A stretch of DNA of 18,116 nt, taken from Desulfobacterales bacterium (GTDB lineage: Bacteria; Desulfobacterota; Desulfobacteria; Desulfobacterales; JASFBJ01). The position numbers were made by a program, and so were the translations under genes. This document shows positions 1-8,088 of this stretch, in pieces; position 1 is the first letter of the stretch; every line of letters starts with the position of its first letter. The stretch spans positions 1 to 18,116 of the forward strand of contig JASFBJ010000031.1 in the NCBI GenBank assembly GCA_030149585.1, in the 5' to 3' direction. The notes beneath the pieces were generated by a model. That model searched no databases and was not told where the DNA came from. It saw only the letters and a list, made by a program, of their open reading frames with translations.

Positions 1-1545
1 CCTGTAGAGGCGATTTTGGAAGGTGCCCATAACATCATGTACACCACTATTCTTATCGGCGTTATTTCCGTACTGTTTCTTATAGCCGTTATTTTTTTTA
101 TTTCCAAAGGTATTACCGACCCGATTGTTGCCGCTTCGGAGGTTATCCACAAGGTGGCCGTAGAGCGTGACCTGACCTATGAAGTGCCGGTGAAAGGCAG
201 TGATGAAATCAGCGAAATGGGAAGGGCGTTTAACAATATGCTTCACCAGCTCAGCAATTCTTTCGGGGTGGCCGGAAAAGCGGCAGAAGATGTCGAGACC
301 CATGCCGAAGACGTGGCAAAGCGTGCCACGGCAAACAGGGAACGTGCTGCAAACGAGCAGAAACAGATCGAGCAGGTGCAGAAAACTGTTTCGGAAATGG
401 CTGCTACAGCAGGTGAAGTGGCAGACCATTCCAATGCCCAGAGGGATGAGGCTAAGAAGGCGCGGGGTAATGTTGAGGGGCTGGTAAAGGCAATGGATGA
501 TATGTCTGAATTTTCAAAGGCACAGGTTAAAGAAGCGAGAAATGCGACTGAGCGTGTTGAAGCCATGGGTGAAACCGGTGGAAAGGTTGTGGCAACAGCA
601 GAAAAACAGGGTGAAGCAGTAGTGGAAGTTACCGTTGCAGTGGACAAAATTGCAAAGGCTGTTGATGAAATGACCGAGGTTGCGACAAAATCCATGGAGT
701 TTGGTAAAGGGGTTCTCCAGGCCGCAAATGACGGTGCTGTTTCAGTTAACGCAACAGTTGAAGGTATGCGCGCAATTGCTGAATCATCTGATCAAATTTC
801 CGAGATTATTTCGGTTATTACGGAAATCGCAGAACAGACAAACCTTTTGTCCCTTAATGCCGCCATTGAAGCGGCCCGTGCTGGAATTCACGGTAAAGGC
901 TTTGCAGTAGTTGCAGACGAAGTTGGTAAGCTTGCCCAGCGTTCGTCCGAGGCTGCCAAGGAAATTACACAGCTTATTAAAGACTCTACATCCACCGTTG
1001 AAGAAGGTACGAAACTTACAGACGAGTCACAGCTCGCCCTGGAGAAGATTGCAGAGGGTGGTAAGGTTAACATGGATGCTATTGAAGAGATCTCAAAGAC
1101 AACCGAAATTCTGGCTTTAGGCACAAGAGAAGTTCATAAGATGGTTGAAGATCTTAACACTCTTGCCCAGGAAATCGGTGGAATGGCAGGACAGCAGGGT
1201 GAACGCCGTGCGGCCGCGCAAAAGGCGCTTTCAGTGTTGATCGAAGAAGCCGAGTCCATCAGTAGTTTGGTTGAGTCGGCAACAGGAACAGCTCGTAATG
1301 TTGGTGAAGAGATGGAAGGCATCGAGAAAAGAACCGAAGAAATGAAGGGTCTGACATCGATGCAGGCGGAACGTTCTAAAAAGCTTAATGAAATTACGGA
1401 CGAATCCGCCGAAGGTGCAAGGCAAACAGTGGAAGGCGCAGGCAGTGTTGTTGGAATTACAAAAGAGATGCGGGAACTGTCACATGCACTTACAAAGCAG
1501 GTTGAGCAGTTTAAGGTTGAAGCTGGTACAGGCATGAGCGTTTAG
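1..1545 (+). CDS. Methyl-accepting chemotaxis protein, 5' end outside window
   Basis: Membrane chemoreceptor that passes signals to CheA through CheW. The frame is open to the first base of the window; a TTG at 16 could start a 509-residue protein, but the gene more likely runs in from the left with its first TM helix and sensor domain missing. Visible in order: one TM helix (about nt 43-105), a HAMP domain (about 106-264, with the usual DP after the helix and a DEI motif), and a long coiled-coil signalling domain. The hairpin tip is clear at about nt 820-900 (EQTNLLSLNAAIEAARAG, then GKGFAVVADEV). The arms are long, about 185 residues before the tip and 220 after, which suggests a heptad class longer than the 36H-44H receptors. 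The C-terminus ends VEAGTGMSV with no NWETF-like pentapeptide for tethering CheR or CheB. CheW follows after 114 nt. The family call is certain; the ligand is unknown. Confidence 0.95.
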   Translation, partial: PVEAILEGAHNIMYTTILIGVISVLFLIAVIFFISKGITDPIVAASEVIHKVAVERDLTYEVPVKGSDEISEMGRAFNNMLHQLSNSFGVAGKAAEDVETHAEDVAKRATANRERAANEQKQIEQVQKTVSEMAATAGEVADHSNAQRDEAKKARGNVEGLVKAMDDMSEFSKAQVKEARNATERVEAMGETGGKVVATAEKQGEAVVEVTVAVDKIAKAVDEMTEVATKSMEFGKGVLQAANDGAVSVNATVEGMRAIAESSDQISEIISVITEIAEQTNLLSLNAAIEAARAGIHGKGFAVVADEVGKLAQRSSEAAKEITQLIKDSTSTVEEGTKLTDESQLALEKIAEGGKVNMDAIEEISKTTEILALGTREVHKMVEDLNTLAQEIGGMAGQQGERRAAAQKALSVLIEEAESISSLVESATGTARNVGEEMEGIEKRTEEMKGLTSMQAERSKKLNEITDESAEGARQTVEGAGSVVGITKEMRELSHALTKQVEQFKVEAGTGMSV

Positions 1546-1553
1546 TTTTTTAA

Positions 1554-1583
1554 GTAACTAAAGTAAAATGAAGTGACTAAAGT
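1554..1583 (+). repeat. Short direct repeat in the MCP-cheW spacer
   Basis: GTAACTAAAGT (1554-1564) and GTGACTAAAGT (1573-1583) match at 10 of 11 positions and start 19 nt apart, about two helical turns. Same-face spacing would suit a tandem regulator site, but chance is also possible in this AT-rich spacer. The rest of the 114-nt spacer shows no convincing terminator or promoter. Confidence 0.3.
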
Positions 1584-1659
1584 TATGGAATTCTGTCATT
1601 TCTATATTAATACAGATAAGGCGTTATGATGAAATTTGCTCACAAAGGAGATGATTGAT

Positions 1660-2172
1660 ATGCAAGAAAACATAGCAACTGAAAGAGACCGGGAGTTTGA
1701 AGAAACCGAAGGGTTAATGCAACTTGTGGGCTTCAGTATCGGAAAGGAGCTTTTCGGTGTGGACATCCTCATGGTGCAGGAAATCATCCGGGAGGCTCCA
1801 ATTACCGCCGTACCCAATTCTCCGGATTTTGTTGAAGGGATTATCAACTTGCGTGGTAACATCATTCCGGTGATTGAATTGCGCAAGCGGCTAGGTTTTT
1901 TCACCCCGGAAGTGGCTGCGAAAGATAGCTGGATTCTTATCCTCGATATCAAGGGTCGCATTACCGGCTTTAATGTGGACTCGGTAACAGAAGTGCTCAA
2001 GATACAGGAAAGCGCCATCGAACCGCCGCCGGAAATTGTGGTGGCCGGCCTTGAAAGCCAGTACATTCGCGGGGTGTGCGAAATCGATGAAAAACTCCTT
2101 ATTCTTCTGGAGTTTAACCGCATCCTGCTGGTGGATGAGATTAAAAAACTCAGGGAAATGAAAACAAGCTAA
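1660..2172 (+). CDS. cheW: CheW-type coupling protein
   Basis: Adaptor that links chemoreceptors to the P5 domain of CheA in chemosensory arrays. The protein is 170 residues and is a single CheW domain: an opening beta strand (LVGFSIGKELFGVDI), the loop ITAVPNSPDFVEGIINLRG, and IIPVIELRKRLG, all standard for the family. The ATG at 1660 is preferred because an AAAGGAG ribosome binding site at 1644-1650 lies 9 nt before it; an upstream ATG at 1651 abuts that site and a TTG at 1636 precedes it, so neither is likely. A charged stretch of about 18 residues comes before the domain. It is the only CheW in the window, between the MCP and the CheY. The family call is secure. Confidence 0.95.
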   Translation: MQENIATERDREFEETEGLMQLVGFSIGKELFGVDILMVQEIIREAPITAVPNSPDFVEGIINLRGNIIPVIELRKRLGFFTPEVAAKDSWILILDIKGRITGFNVDSVTEVLKIQESAIEPPPEIVVAGLESQYIRGVCEIDEKLLILLEFNRILLVDEIKKLREMKTS

Positions 2173-2187
2173 TGAGGGGATTGATAA

Positions 2188-2328
2188 TTTTCGATTGAAG
2201 ATTGGAGGAATTCTTCCGACTTTTATAATAATTGTTCATTTAAAAATTCGGAGTGAGTCGAATTCGCTATAGTGGACACGCTACGACGGCTGAAAGCAAC
2301 ATCCACCAATCATCAATATTCAATCTAA
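2188..2328. repeat. Imperfect inverted repeat in the cheW-cheY spacer
   Basis: A left arm at about 2188-2210 (TTTCGATTGAA then GATTGGAGG) matches the reverse complement of about 2302-2328, apart from a 6-nt gap in the middle and a few mismatches. It occupies most of the 168-nt spacer. Inside it, 2203-2216 is a near-palindrome around GAATTC. It resembles an intergenic palindromic element more than an operator. No terminator or sigma70 promoter stands out. Confidence 0.5.
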
Positions 2329-2340
2329 AGGTGAATGCAA

Positions 2341-2694
2341 ATGAGTAAACGTATTTTGATTGTGGATGATTCTTCCATGATGCGAAAGATGATTACAAAA
2401 ATTCTTGAGCCAGGAGGCCATAACATTGTCGGGGAAGCTAAAAACGGTGAGGAAGCAGTAGAGCTTTACAAATCACTGAAACCCGACCTGGTGACAATGG
2501 ATATTACTATGCGCGGGATGGATGGTTTTACCGCAGCACAGGAAATTCTTAGATATGATGATGAAGCTCAGATAATCTTTCTTTCGAATCTTGACGAGGA
2601 TAAGTACGGCGAAGATGCCCAGCGGATTGGTGCTGTTGGATATGTCAACAAGCACAAGTCGAGAGAAATTCTTGAAATAATTGATGGCCCATAA
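2341..2694 (+). CDS. cheY: CheY-like single-domain response regulator
   Basis: Phosphate-accepting receiver that probably takes phosphate from the CheA of this cluster and carries it to an output. The protein is 117 residues and is a lone REC domain. It has the acidic pair D9-D10, phosphoacceptor D54 (VTMDITMRGMDG), S82 at the conserved Thr/Ser site, Y101 at the switch aromatic, and K104. The residue after K104 is His rather than the usual Pro, so the KP motif is broken. The ATG at 2341 is chosen because AAAGGTG at 2327-2333 lies 7 nt upstream; the in-frame ATG at 2335 is too close to it. It sits between two palindromic spacers, so it may have its own transcript. It could drive a flagellar motor, a pilus or another target; the sequence does not say. 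Confidence 0.93.
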   Translation: MSKRILIVDDSSMMRKMITKILEPGGHNIVGEAKNGEEAVELYKSLKPDLVTMDITMRGMDGFTAAQEILRYDDEAQIIFLSNLDEDKYGEDAQRIGAVGYVNKHKSREILEIIDGP

Positions 2695-2721
2695 GGCCGT
2701 GAAATAAAGAATTTACAATGC

Positions 2722-2889
2722 TTTAGCCACTAAGACACAAAGGCACAAAGAAGAGATATGAATTATAAAACTTTGACAAAAAGACAAGAATCAATAGATG
2801 AGAAGTAGATGCAGCATATATCGTTTATAAAAAACGGTACTAAATGAATTATATTATAATCTTAGTGCCTTTGTGACTTCGTGGCCGAT
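2722..2889. repeat. 168-nt element with 29-nt imperfect inverted termini
   Basis: The arms at 2722-2750 and 2861-2889 are reverse complements at 23 of 29 positions, with the shared core CACAAAGGCAC. The 110 nt between them are AT-rich and encode nothing. The core resembles a type of palindrome I recall between genes in many environmental bacteria, which would make this a dispersed repeat or MITE-like remnant; that recollection is not testable here. No target-site duplication is obvious. It fills most of the 228-nt gap between cheY and the HAMP gene. Confidence 0.65.
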
Positions 2890-2922
2890 AATTAAAAGGT
2901 AACTCGCATTCGGTATATTCAT

Positions 2923-3627
2923 ATGAGAAACAAAAGCGTGAAAAATCACACTCCTGATTTTCCTAAAAATTACCTGATATATTTTATTCCGGCGATTTTC
3001 ATAATTCTTTTGCTGGGCGCTGAATTAATTTTCGAAGTCGGAAGCGACGGATTATATAAACAAATTGCTGAAAGTATTTCCAGTCAGTTTCCTGACCAGG
3101 TTGATAGTCCCGATATGAGCGAAGTCAGGAAAATCCTGAAGAATCTGCATGCCCGGGTAATAGTGGTTGTTTCCATTTTGTTTCTATGTTTTGCGGTATC
3201 GGCAATTTTGTTTTATCGCAATTTTGTAAAGCCTGTCGATAAAATGGCAAGGGGGGTACGGAGAATGGCCGGTGGCCACCTGGATGAACTGATACAGGTA
3301 TCCCCTGATAATGAAATCGGAAAAATCGGAGAATTAATAAATGATCTTGCGATAAATATGCAGGAAATTTTGCTGCATGTCTGGAATCATACCGGCCAGG
3401 ATTTAGCATTGCTGGATAGAATTGTAAAAATATGCGGCACAAAACCAGGAGGAAACGGTATCCCTGACGAAATGAAAGATGATCTCAGGAAAGTCCGCCA
3501 GGATATCGAAGATATGCAAAACATGGTGAAAGCCTTTGATTATTATAATGTTCGATTTGAAAAAGAAAAGATAATAGCTGGAGAAAAAGATAGAGCGAAG
3601 CGATGCCGGAACTTTAGCTCATTTTAG
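2923..3627 (+). CDS. Two-TM HAMP-domain membrane protein without MCP signalling domain
   Basis: A 234-residue inner-membrane protein of unknown exact role, placed 23 nt before cheA. It has TM1 at about 17-35, a short periplasmic segment (38-76), TM2 at about 78-98, and a HAMP domain at about 98-152 with the expected Pro (P104) and Glu (E131). The remaining 80 residues are a helical, charged segment of coiled-coil type. It has no MCP tip, kinase, cyclase or other output domain. It looks like the membrane half of a receptor, so it could be a truncated MCP or a small sensor that acts through protein contacts, perhaps with CheA. The start at ATG 2923 has no good ribosome binding site (AAAAGG at 2895-2899 is about 23 nt away), so the N-terminus is less certain. 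The last eight residues (RCRNFSSF) look unlike the preceding coil. Confidence 0.8.
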   Translation: MRNKSVKNHTPDFPKNYLIYFIPAIFIILLLGAELIFEVGSDGLYKQIAESISSQFPDQVDSPDMSEVRKILKNLHARVIVVVSILFLCFAVSAILFYRNFVKPVDKMARGVRRMAGGHLDELIQVSPDNEIGKIGELINDLAINMQEILLHVWNHTGQDLALLDRIVKICGTKPGGNGIPDEMKDDLRKVRQDIEDMQNMVKAFDYYNVRFEKEKIIAGEKDRAKRCRNFSSF

Positions 3628-3650
3628 TCACTTCACATAAGGAGAATATC

Positions 3651-6296
3651 ATGATTGATTTGTCACTGCTTCCCGATTTCATAGCTGAAACAGAAGAACA
3701 TCTTGAAGAAATGGAATCCTGTCTGCTTCAGCTTGAATCAGAGCCTGATAATCTGAATGTACTTAACGATATTTTCAGGTCGATTCATACAATAAAAGGA
3801 TCTGCCGAATTTGTCGGGCTGGAAAGGATTGCCGAGCTTTCTCATAAGCTTGAAAATGTTCTTGACAGGCTAAGGCAGGGAGAAAAGACGGTAAACATGG
3901 AGATCGTGGATACTCTTATTGAAGCGAAAGATCGTATTGAACTCCTTGTTCAGGATCTGGAAAGTGCTCAAGAAGAGAAAACCGGGATAGATGACATTAT
4001 TGACCGTATTAAGAAGGTAACCGGAGATACCGGTGAACAGGACAGTGTGAGGAATTCACAGGAATCGAATGGGGAAGATTACGGTGAAACTGCAGAAAGT
4101 ATTGAAACAACAGATGCATTAGAAAACAAAACACAGGATGAAATCAATGAGGATGAATACTATAACGAAGAATACGACGAGGAATTGTTTGAAATATTTC
4201 TTGAGCAGTTAAAAGAAAATATATCTTTTATAAAGACTCAGACAGCACTTATGAAAGACTCGGACAGCAAGGTAGATTTATTTGACGAGTGCGTTGACAG
4301 TATCAGCCGTCTTAAATCATCTGCAAATTACATGGGATATGAAAAGCTTGTTCTGGTTTATGAGCAATGGATTTCTCGGATTAAAAAAGTAACGGAAGGA
4401 TTATCATCAGGGGAAGAGCTTTTCACTGATTTTATGACCGATTATATTAAGAAAATATTAAAAGGCTTTCCGCAGATCGAAAAAGAAGATGTTGCGGCCG
4501 AGACGGATTCAAAAGATGGGAAAAAAGAACAAAGCAGGATTGATGACGATCAGGATCTTTATGACAAGCTGGGCAGCGCTTTTGATTCATCCATGGCCCT
4601 GAATGATGATTATGAATCGGATTTAACAGAAGAAGAAATGGAAGAGGCGCTTTTTTCAGGAAAAGAATCCGGCTTGATGCAATTGCCGTTGATCGAATCT
4701 ACTCACAAAGCAGATGATGAAACAGACGATGTCGAAGAGATGCTGTTCAGGCGGGATGAATCGATTCCTAAGGATCCGGTAACCACTGAAATCACGGAAG
4801 GGGAACCGGAAAAGAGCGAGAAAGATATCGATTTGAATTTACGTTTTGAGATTAATGATGAGGAAATCGTTCAAGAAGAAATTGTTGATCAGCGAAAAGG
4901 CGAACGACGGAAAGAAGATCGGCGTACAGATGACCGGCGTTTATTTGATCGACGCAAGTCGGAAACATCCACTGTTGTGAAACAGAGCGTGCGAGTTGAG
5001 GCAGTTAAAATTGATTCTTTAATGAACCAGGTGGGAGAGCTTGTTGTAAGCCGTGCATTTTTTTCGCAGGTATTTAACGAGATGAAGGACTTGCAGCAAT
5101 ATTTAAAGAAGAATGTTAAGCTGAACCAAAGAGATATGAAACCGGTAAGAGACATTACTTTCAAACTGGCTGAAGCTACAGTAGCCCTTGGAAGGGTGGC
5201 AAATGAACTTCAGGAAGGAGTTATGAAAGTAAGGATGCTGCCCATATCACAGCTTTTTAATCGCTATCCAAGGCTGGTTCGTGACCTTGTTAATGACACT
5301 GATAAACAGGTTCAACTGGAAATAAGGGGCGAAGATACGGAACTGGACAAAATGATCATTGAAGAGATATCCGACCCACTGATCCATATAATTAGAAATG
5401 CCGTTGACCATGGTTTTGAAACTGCTGATGAGAGAAAAGAGCTCGGAAAGCCGGAAATCGGCACTCTTGTACTTGAGGCATATCATGAAGGCAACCACAT
5501 TGTAATAGAGATAACGGATGACGGCAAAGGGTTGAATGCTGAACTTATAAGGACCAGGGCTGTGGAAAAGAAGCTTTTTACAAAAGAAGAGATTAATCGA
5601 ATGTCTGAAAAAGAACTGACGCGGATTATCATGATGCCGGGATTTTCCACTGCTAAAAAGGTGACCCATACATCAGGGCGCGGTGTGGGTATGGATGTTG
5701 TTAAAAAGAACATAGAAAAATTAAATGGGACAATAGAAATCAATTCAAAGCCAGGCATTCAGATGCAGTTGAAGATCAAAATACCCTTGACCCTGGCCAT
5801 TATACCTGCGCTGCTTGTCCGACTCGGAGGGGATATTTTTACTATTCCTCTTGCTACTGTGGAAGAGACACTTCGGATATTTAATCATGAGACTTCTACA
5901 ATCGAAGGCGTAGAAGTAATCCATCTCCGCGACTGTACAATGCCGATCTTCAGGCTTTCCGAACTGTTTGGTATAACGCCGGAAAACCTGGATAAAAACA
6001 AATCATTTGTGGTAATAGTCAGTACCGGAATGCAGCAGATAGGCCTGGTGGTCGATGAACTGATGGGACAGCAGGAAGTAGTAATAAAGCCCATGGAAGA
6101 TTATCTGCAGGAAAACAGCGGTTTTTCCGGCGCAACAATAATCGGGGATGGGCGGATCTCACTAATACTCGATGTTTATGAACTTGTGAACATGACTGCC
6201 GGAAGACAGAAAAAAAGGCAGAAGGAATTGTCATTTCAAAGGATAGTGGAAGGAAATGATGGCGGGGATTATCAGGCACCTGTGACTGTGCATTGA
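3651..6296 (+). CDS. cheA: CheA histidine kinase with an extra, degenerate Hpt domain
   Basis: Central chemosensory kinase. P1/Hpt spans about 1-105, with the phosphorylatable His at H46 (SIHTIKGSAEFVG). A second Hpt-like helical domain spans about 175-275 and repeats the motif as SISRLKSSANYMG, with S219 where His should be. A long acidic linker follows (about 280-412), then four pentads of (D/E)RRxx at 418-437. The dimerization domain P3 begins near 447 (VEAVKIDSLMNQVGELV). The ATPase domain P4 has N583 in the N box (HIIRNAVDHG), D623-D624-G625 (DDGKG) and the G2 loop at 676-681 (GRGVGM). The CheW-like P5 is at about 710-850. No typical P2 CheY-binding domain is seen. The start is firm: TAAGGAG at 3638-3644 lies 6 nt upstream. 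At 881 residues it is longer than the E. coli protein (654) because of the second Hpt and the linker. The next gene follows after 1 nt. Confidence 0.95.
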   Translation: MIDLSLLPDFIAETEEHLEEMESCLLQLESEPDNLNVLNDIFRSIHTIKGSAEFVGLERIAELSHKLENVLDRLRQGEKTVNMEIVDTLIEAKDRIELLVQDLESAQEEKTGIDDIIDRIKKVTGDTGEQDSVRNSQESNGEDYGETAESIETTDALENKTQDEINEDEYYNEEYDEELFEIFLEQLKENISFIKTQTALMKDSDSKVDLFDECVDSISRLKSSANYMGYEKLVLVYEQWISRIKKVTEGLSSGEELFTDFMTDYIKKILKGFPQIEKEDVAAETDSKDGKKEQSRIDDDQDLYDKLGSAFDSSMALNDDYESDLTEEEMEEALFSGKESGLMQLPLIESTHKADDETDDVEEMLFRRDESIPKDPVTTEITEGEPEKSEKDIDLNLRFEINDEEIVQEEIVDQRKGERRKEDRRTDDRRLFDRRKSETSTVVKQSVRVEAVKIDSLMNQVGELVVSRAFFSQVFNEMKDLQQYLKKNVKLNQRDMKPVRDITFKLAEATVALGRVANELQEGVMKVRMLPISQLFNRYPRLVRDLVNDTDKQVQLEIRGEDTELDKMIIEEISDPLIHIIRNAVDHGFETADERKELGKPEIGTLVLEAYHEGNHIVIEITDDGKGLNAELIRTRAVEKKLFTKEEINRMSEKELTRIIMMPGFSTAKKVTHTSGRGVGMDVVKKNIEKLNGTIEINSKPGIQMQLKIKIPLTLAIIPALLVRLGGDIFTIPLATVEETLRIFNHETSTIEGVEVIHLRDCTMPIFRLSELFGITPENLDKNKSFVVIVSTGMQQIGLVVDELMGQQEVVIKPMEDYLQENSGFSGATIIGDGRISLILDVYELVNMTAGRQKKRQKELSFQRIVEGNDGGDYQAPVTVH

Positions 6297-6297
6297 A

Positions 6298-8085
6298 GTG
6301 AAAAAAAACATGACAACATACTTGAAAAAAGTACTTATTGTTGATGACGATACCGGCTTACTTGGTTTGCTGTCTGAATCACTTTCAGTCGACAATGATA
6401 AATACACCGTCCTGACAGCAGAAAGCGGAACGGAGGCGCTTGAAATATTATTACGGGAAGAAATATTTCTCGTTGTTTCCGACATCAAAATGCCTGGAAT
6501 AACAGGCTTGCACCTTCTGACGAAAATCAGGGCTGAATATCCACAAGTTAAAGTAATACTAATGACGGGTTTTTCTTCGGAAGAGATCAGAAGTCAGGTT
6601 AAAGATAACGGTTGCCTGCACTTTCTTGAAAAACCTTTCAGCACTGATTACCTGATTGATCTTGTACGTGAGCAAATAGGCATAAAAGATAAAGGGTTTG
6701 AAGGGACTCTGAAAAATGTACAGTTAACCGACCTTATCCAAATGTGCTGTATGTCATACTTAAGCATGGCTATAAGTGTTAAGAAAGGATCTGAAAAGGG
6801 ACAAATTTATTTTAAGGATGGGGATATCATTCATGCAGAGTGTGAAGACAGTGCAGGGGAAGATGCTTTTTACAAGATATTAACCTGGGAAAACGGAAGT
6901 TTTGAAACAATGGACGTTGTTACCGCACAGAAGGCCACCATTGAAAAAAATTATCAATATCTTCTCCTGGAAGGGCTTCGCAGGATAGATGAAAAGGCAG
7001 TAAAAGATGATGATGGAGACGAAGAGCAAGAGGAAGAAATACTGTTTTCATTGCTGGATGACACTATCCGGGTACTCATTGTGGACGACTCTCCCATGAT
7101 GTGCAGGATTTTATCGGATATTCTTGCATCTGATGAAGAAATAGAGGTGGTCGGAACCGCAGGAAACGGAGAAGAGGCGTTAAAAAAGATCGGCGAGCTT
7201 GAACCTGATCTTATAACTCTGGATGTTAATATGCCTGTAATGGATGGAAGCACTGCGCTTAAGCACATTATGATAAAAAGTCCATGTCCGGTAGTAATCA
7301 TAAGCAGCGTGGGAAACAGTTCGCAAATGAACGTTATTGATTTTCTGTGCCTCGGAGCAGTCGATTTTATAAAAAAGCCTGTAAAAAATGATCATTTCAT
7401 GCAGCAGCAGATGATGATAACCAAAAGGATACGTCTTGCTGCAAAGGCAAAAATCAATAACTTCCGGAGAGCTAAAACAGCATTAGTTTTATCTGAAAAA
7501 GATGATAAATCTGATGAAAATCTGCCCTGTGATCGCCTGGTGGTTCTTCATTCAGGGGCCGGTGGATACACAGAGTTAATAAAGACTGTCTCTATTTTAC
7601 CAGGTGACTTAAATGCCTGCATTATACTTCTTCAAACAATGCCGTCTGAGTTTATTAATCCCTTTACTGAGTATATTGATAAAAGAAGCCGGGCTATAAT
7701 ACTCCCACTGCAAAACAATTCGCCGCTTTTAGGCGGAAGATGTTATGTCGGTACAAGTGAGTATTCATTAAAATTAAATTCTTTGGGGAAAAGATATTTT
7801 TTGCGTTCAGAAAGTGAAGTCTCAAAGTCGGGCCAAACAGACAAATTTTTAAAATCGATTGCAGATTATTATGCCAAAGATGTTCTTATTGTGCTTATGT
7901 CAGGGGCTGATGTGGGTGATCTTGATGGATTGCGGAATATAAAGGAAAAAAACGGCAGGATTATAGCCCAAAAGCTGAACTCCTGTATGGTGCCCTATCC
8001 CCTGGAAAAAGCAATTGAAGCAGGCCTGGTTGACCAGGAAGCAAGCTATGTTGAAATTGCCGGACAGATAGCATCTATCATTTAG
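6298..8085 (+). CDS. REC-PATAN(DUF4388)-REC-CheB fusion with degenerate esterase domain
   Basis: A 595-residue multidomain response regulator. REC1 (about 10-130) has D16-D17, phosphoacceptor D62 and the lysine in LEKPF. A DUF4388/PATAN domain follows (about 134-230; FEGTLKNVQLTDLIQ, then GQIYFKDGDIIHAE). After an acidic linker comes REC2 (about 255-370) with phosphoacceptor D309 and lysine in IKKPV. The C-terminal part (about 408-595) has the layout of a CheB methylesterase, but the triad positions read G420 (HSGAGG for GASTGG), T447 (LLQTMP for VVQHMP) and G540 (GADVGD for GMGDDG). Normal receptor demethylation is therefore unlikely, and the domain may be a binding module. The start is GTG 6298, 1 nt after cheA, suggesting translational coupling; ATG 6310 is an alternative. 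It is probably a paralogue of the next gene: both share HIMIKSP at the same place in REC. Confidence 0.9.
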   Translation: MKKNMTTYLKKVLIVDDDTGLLGLLSESLSVDNDKYTVLTAESGTEALEILLREEIFLVVSDIKMPGITGLHLLTKIRAEYPQVKVILMTGFSSEEIRSQVKDNGCLHFLEKPFSTDYLIDLVREQIGIKDKGFEGTLKNVQLTDLIQMCCMSYLSMAISVKKGSEKGQIYFKDGDIIHAECEDSAGEDAFYKILTWENGSFETMDVVTAQKATIEKNYQYLLLEGLRRIDEKAVKDDDGDEEQEEEILFSLLDDTIRVLIVDDSPMMCRILSDILASDEEIEVVGTAGNGEEALKKIGELEPDLITLDVNMPVMDGSTALKHIMIKSPCPVVIISSVGNSSQMNVIDFLCLGAVDFIKKPVKNDHFMQQQMMITKRIRLAAKAKINNFRRAKTALVLSEKDDKSDENLPCDRLVVLHSGAGGYTELIKTVSILPGDLNACIILLQTMPSEFINPFTEYIDKRSRAIILPLQNNSPLLGGRCYVGTSEYSLKLNSLGKRYFLRSESEVSKSGQTDKFLKSIADYYAKDVLIVLMSGADVGDLDGLRNIKEKNGRIIAQKLNSCMVPYPLEKAIEAGLVDQEASYVEIAGQIASII

Positions 8086-8088
8086 CAT

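Noticed and set aside
243..695. Long antisense open frame (150 codons) inside the MCP gene, and others at 888-1124 and 1134-1535
   Set aside because: They mirror the codon pattern of the real + strand gene, give low-complexity Ser/Ala-rich products, and have no ribosome binding site or family match.
1602..2123. Antisense open frame of 173 codons over cheW
   Set aside because: It lies opposite a certain CheW gene and its product resembles no family; it is a shadow.
2686..2698. GGCC-CATAA-GGCC hairpin at the end of cheY as a terminator
   Set aside because: The stem is only 4 bp and no T-run follows.
2722..2889. The 29-nt inverted termini as ends of an insertion sequence
   Set aside because: The 110-nt interior encodes nothing and no target duplication is visible, so I call it a repeat element rather than an IS.
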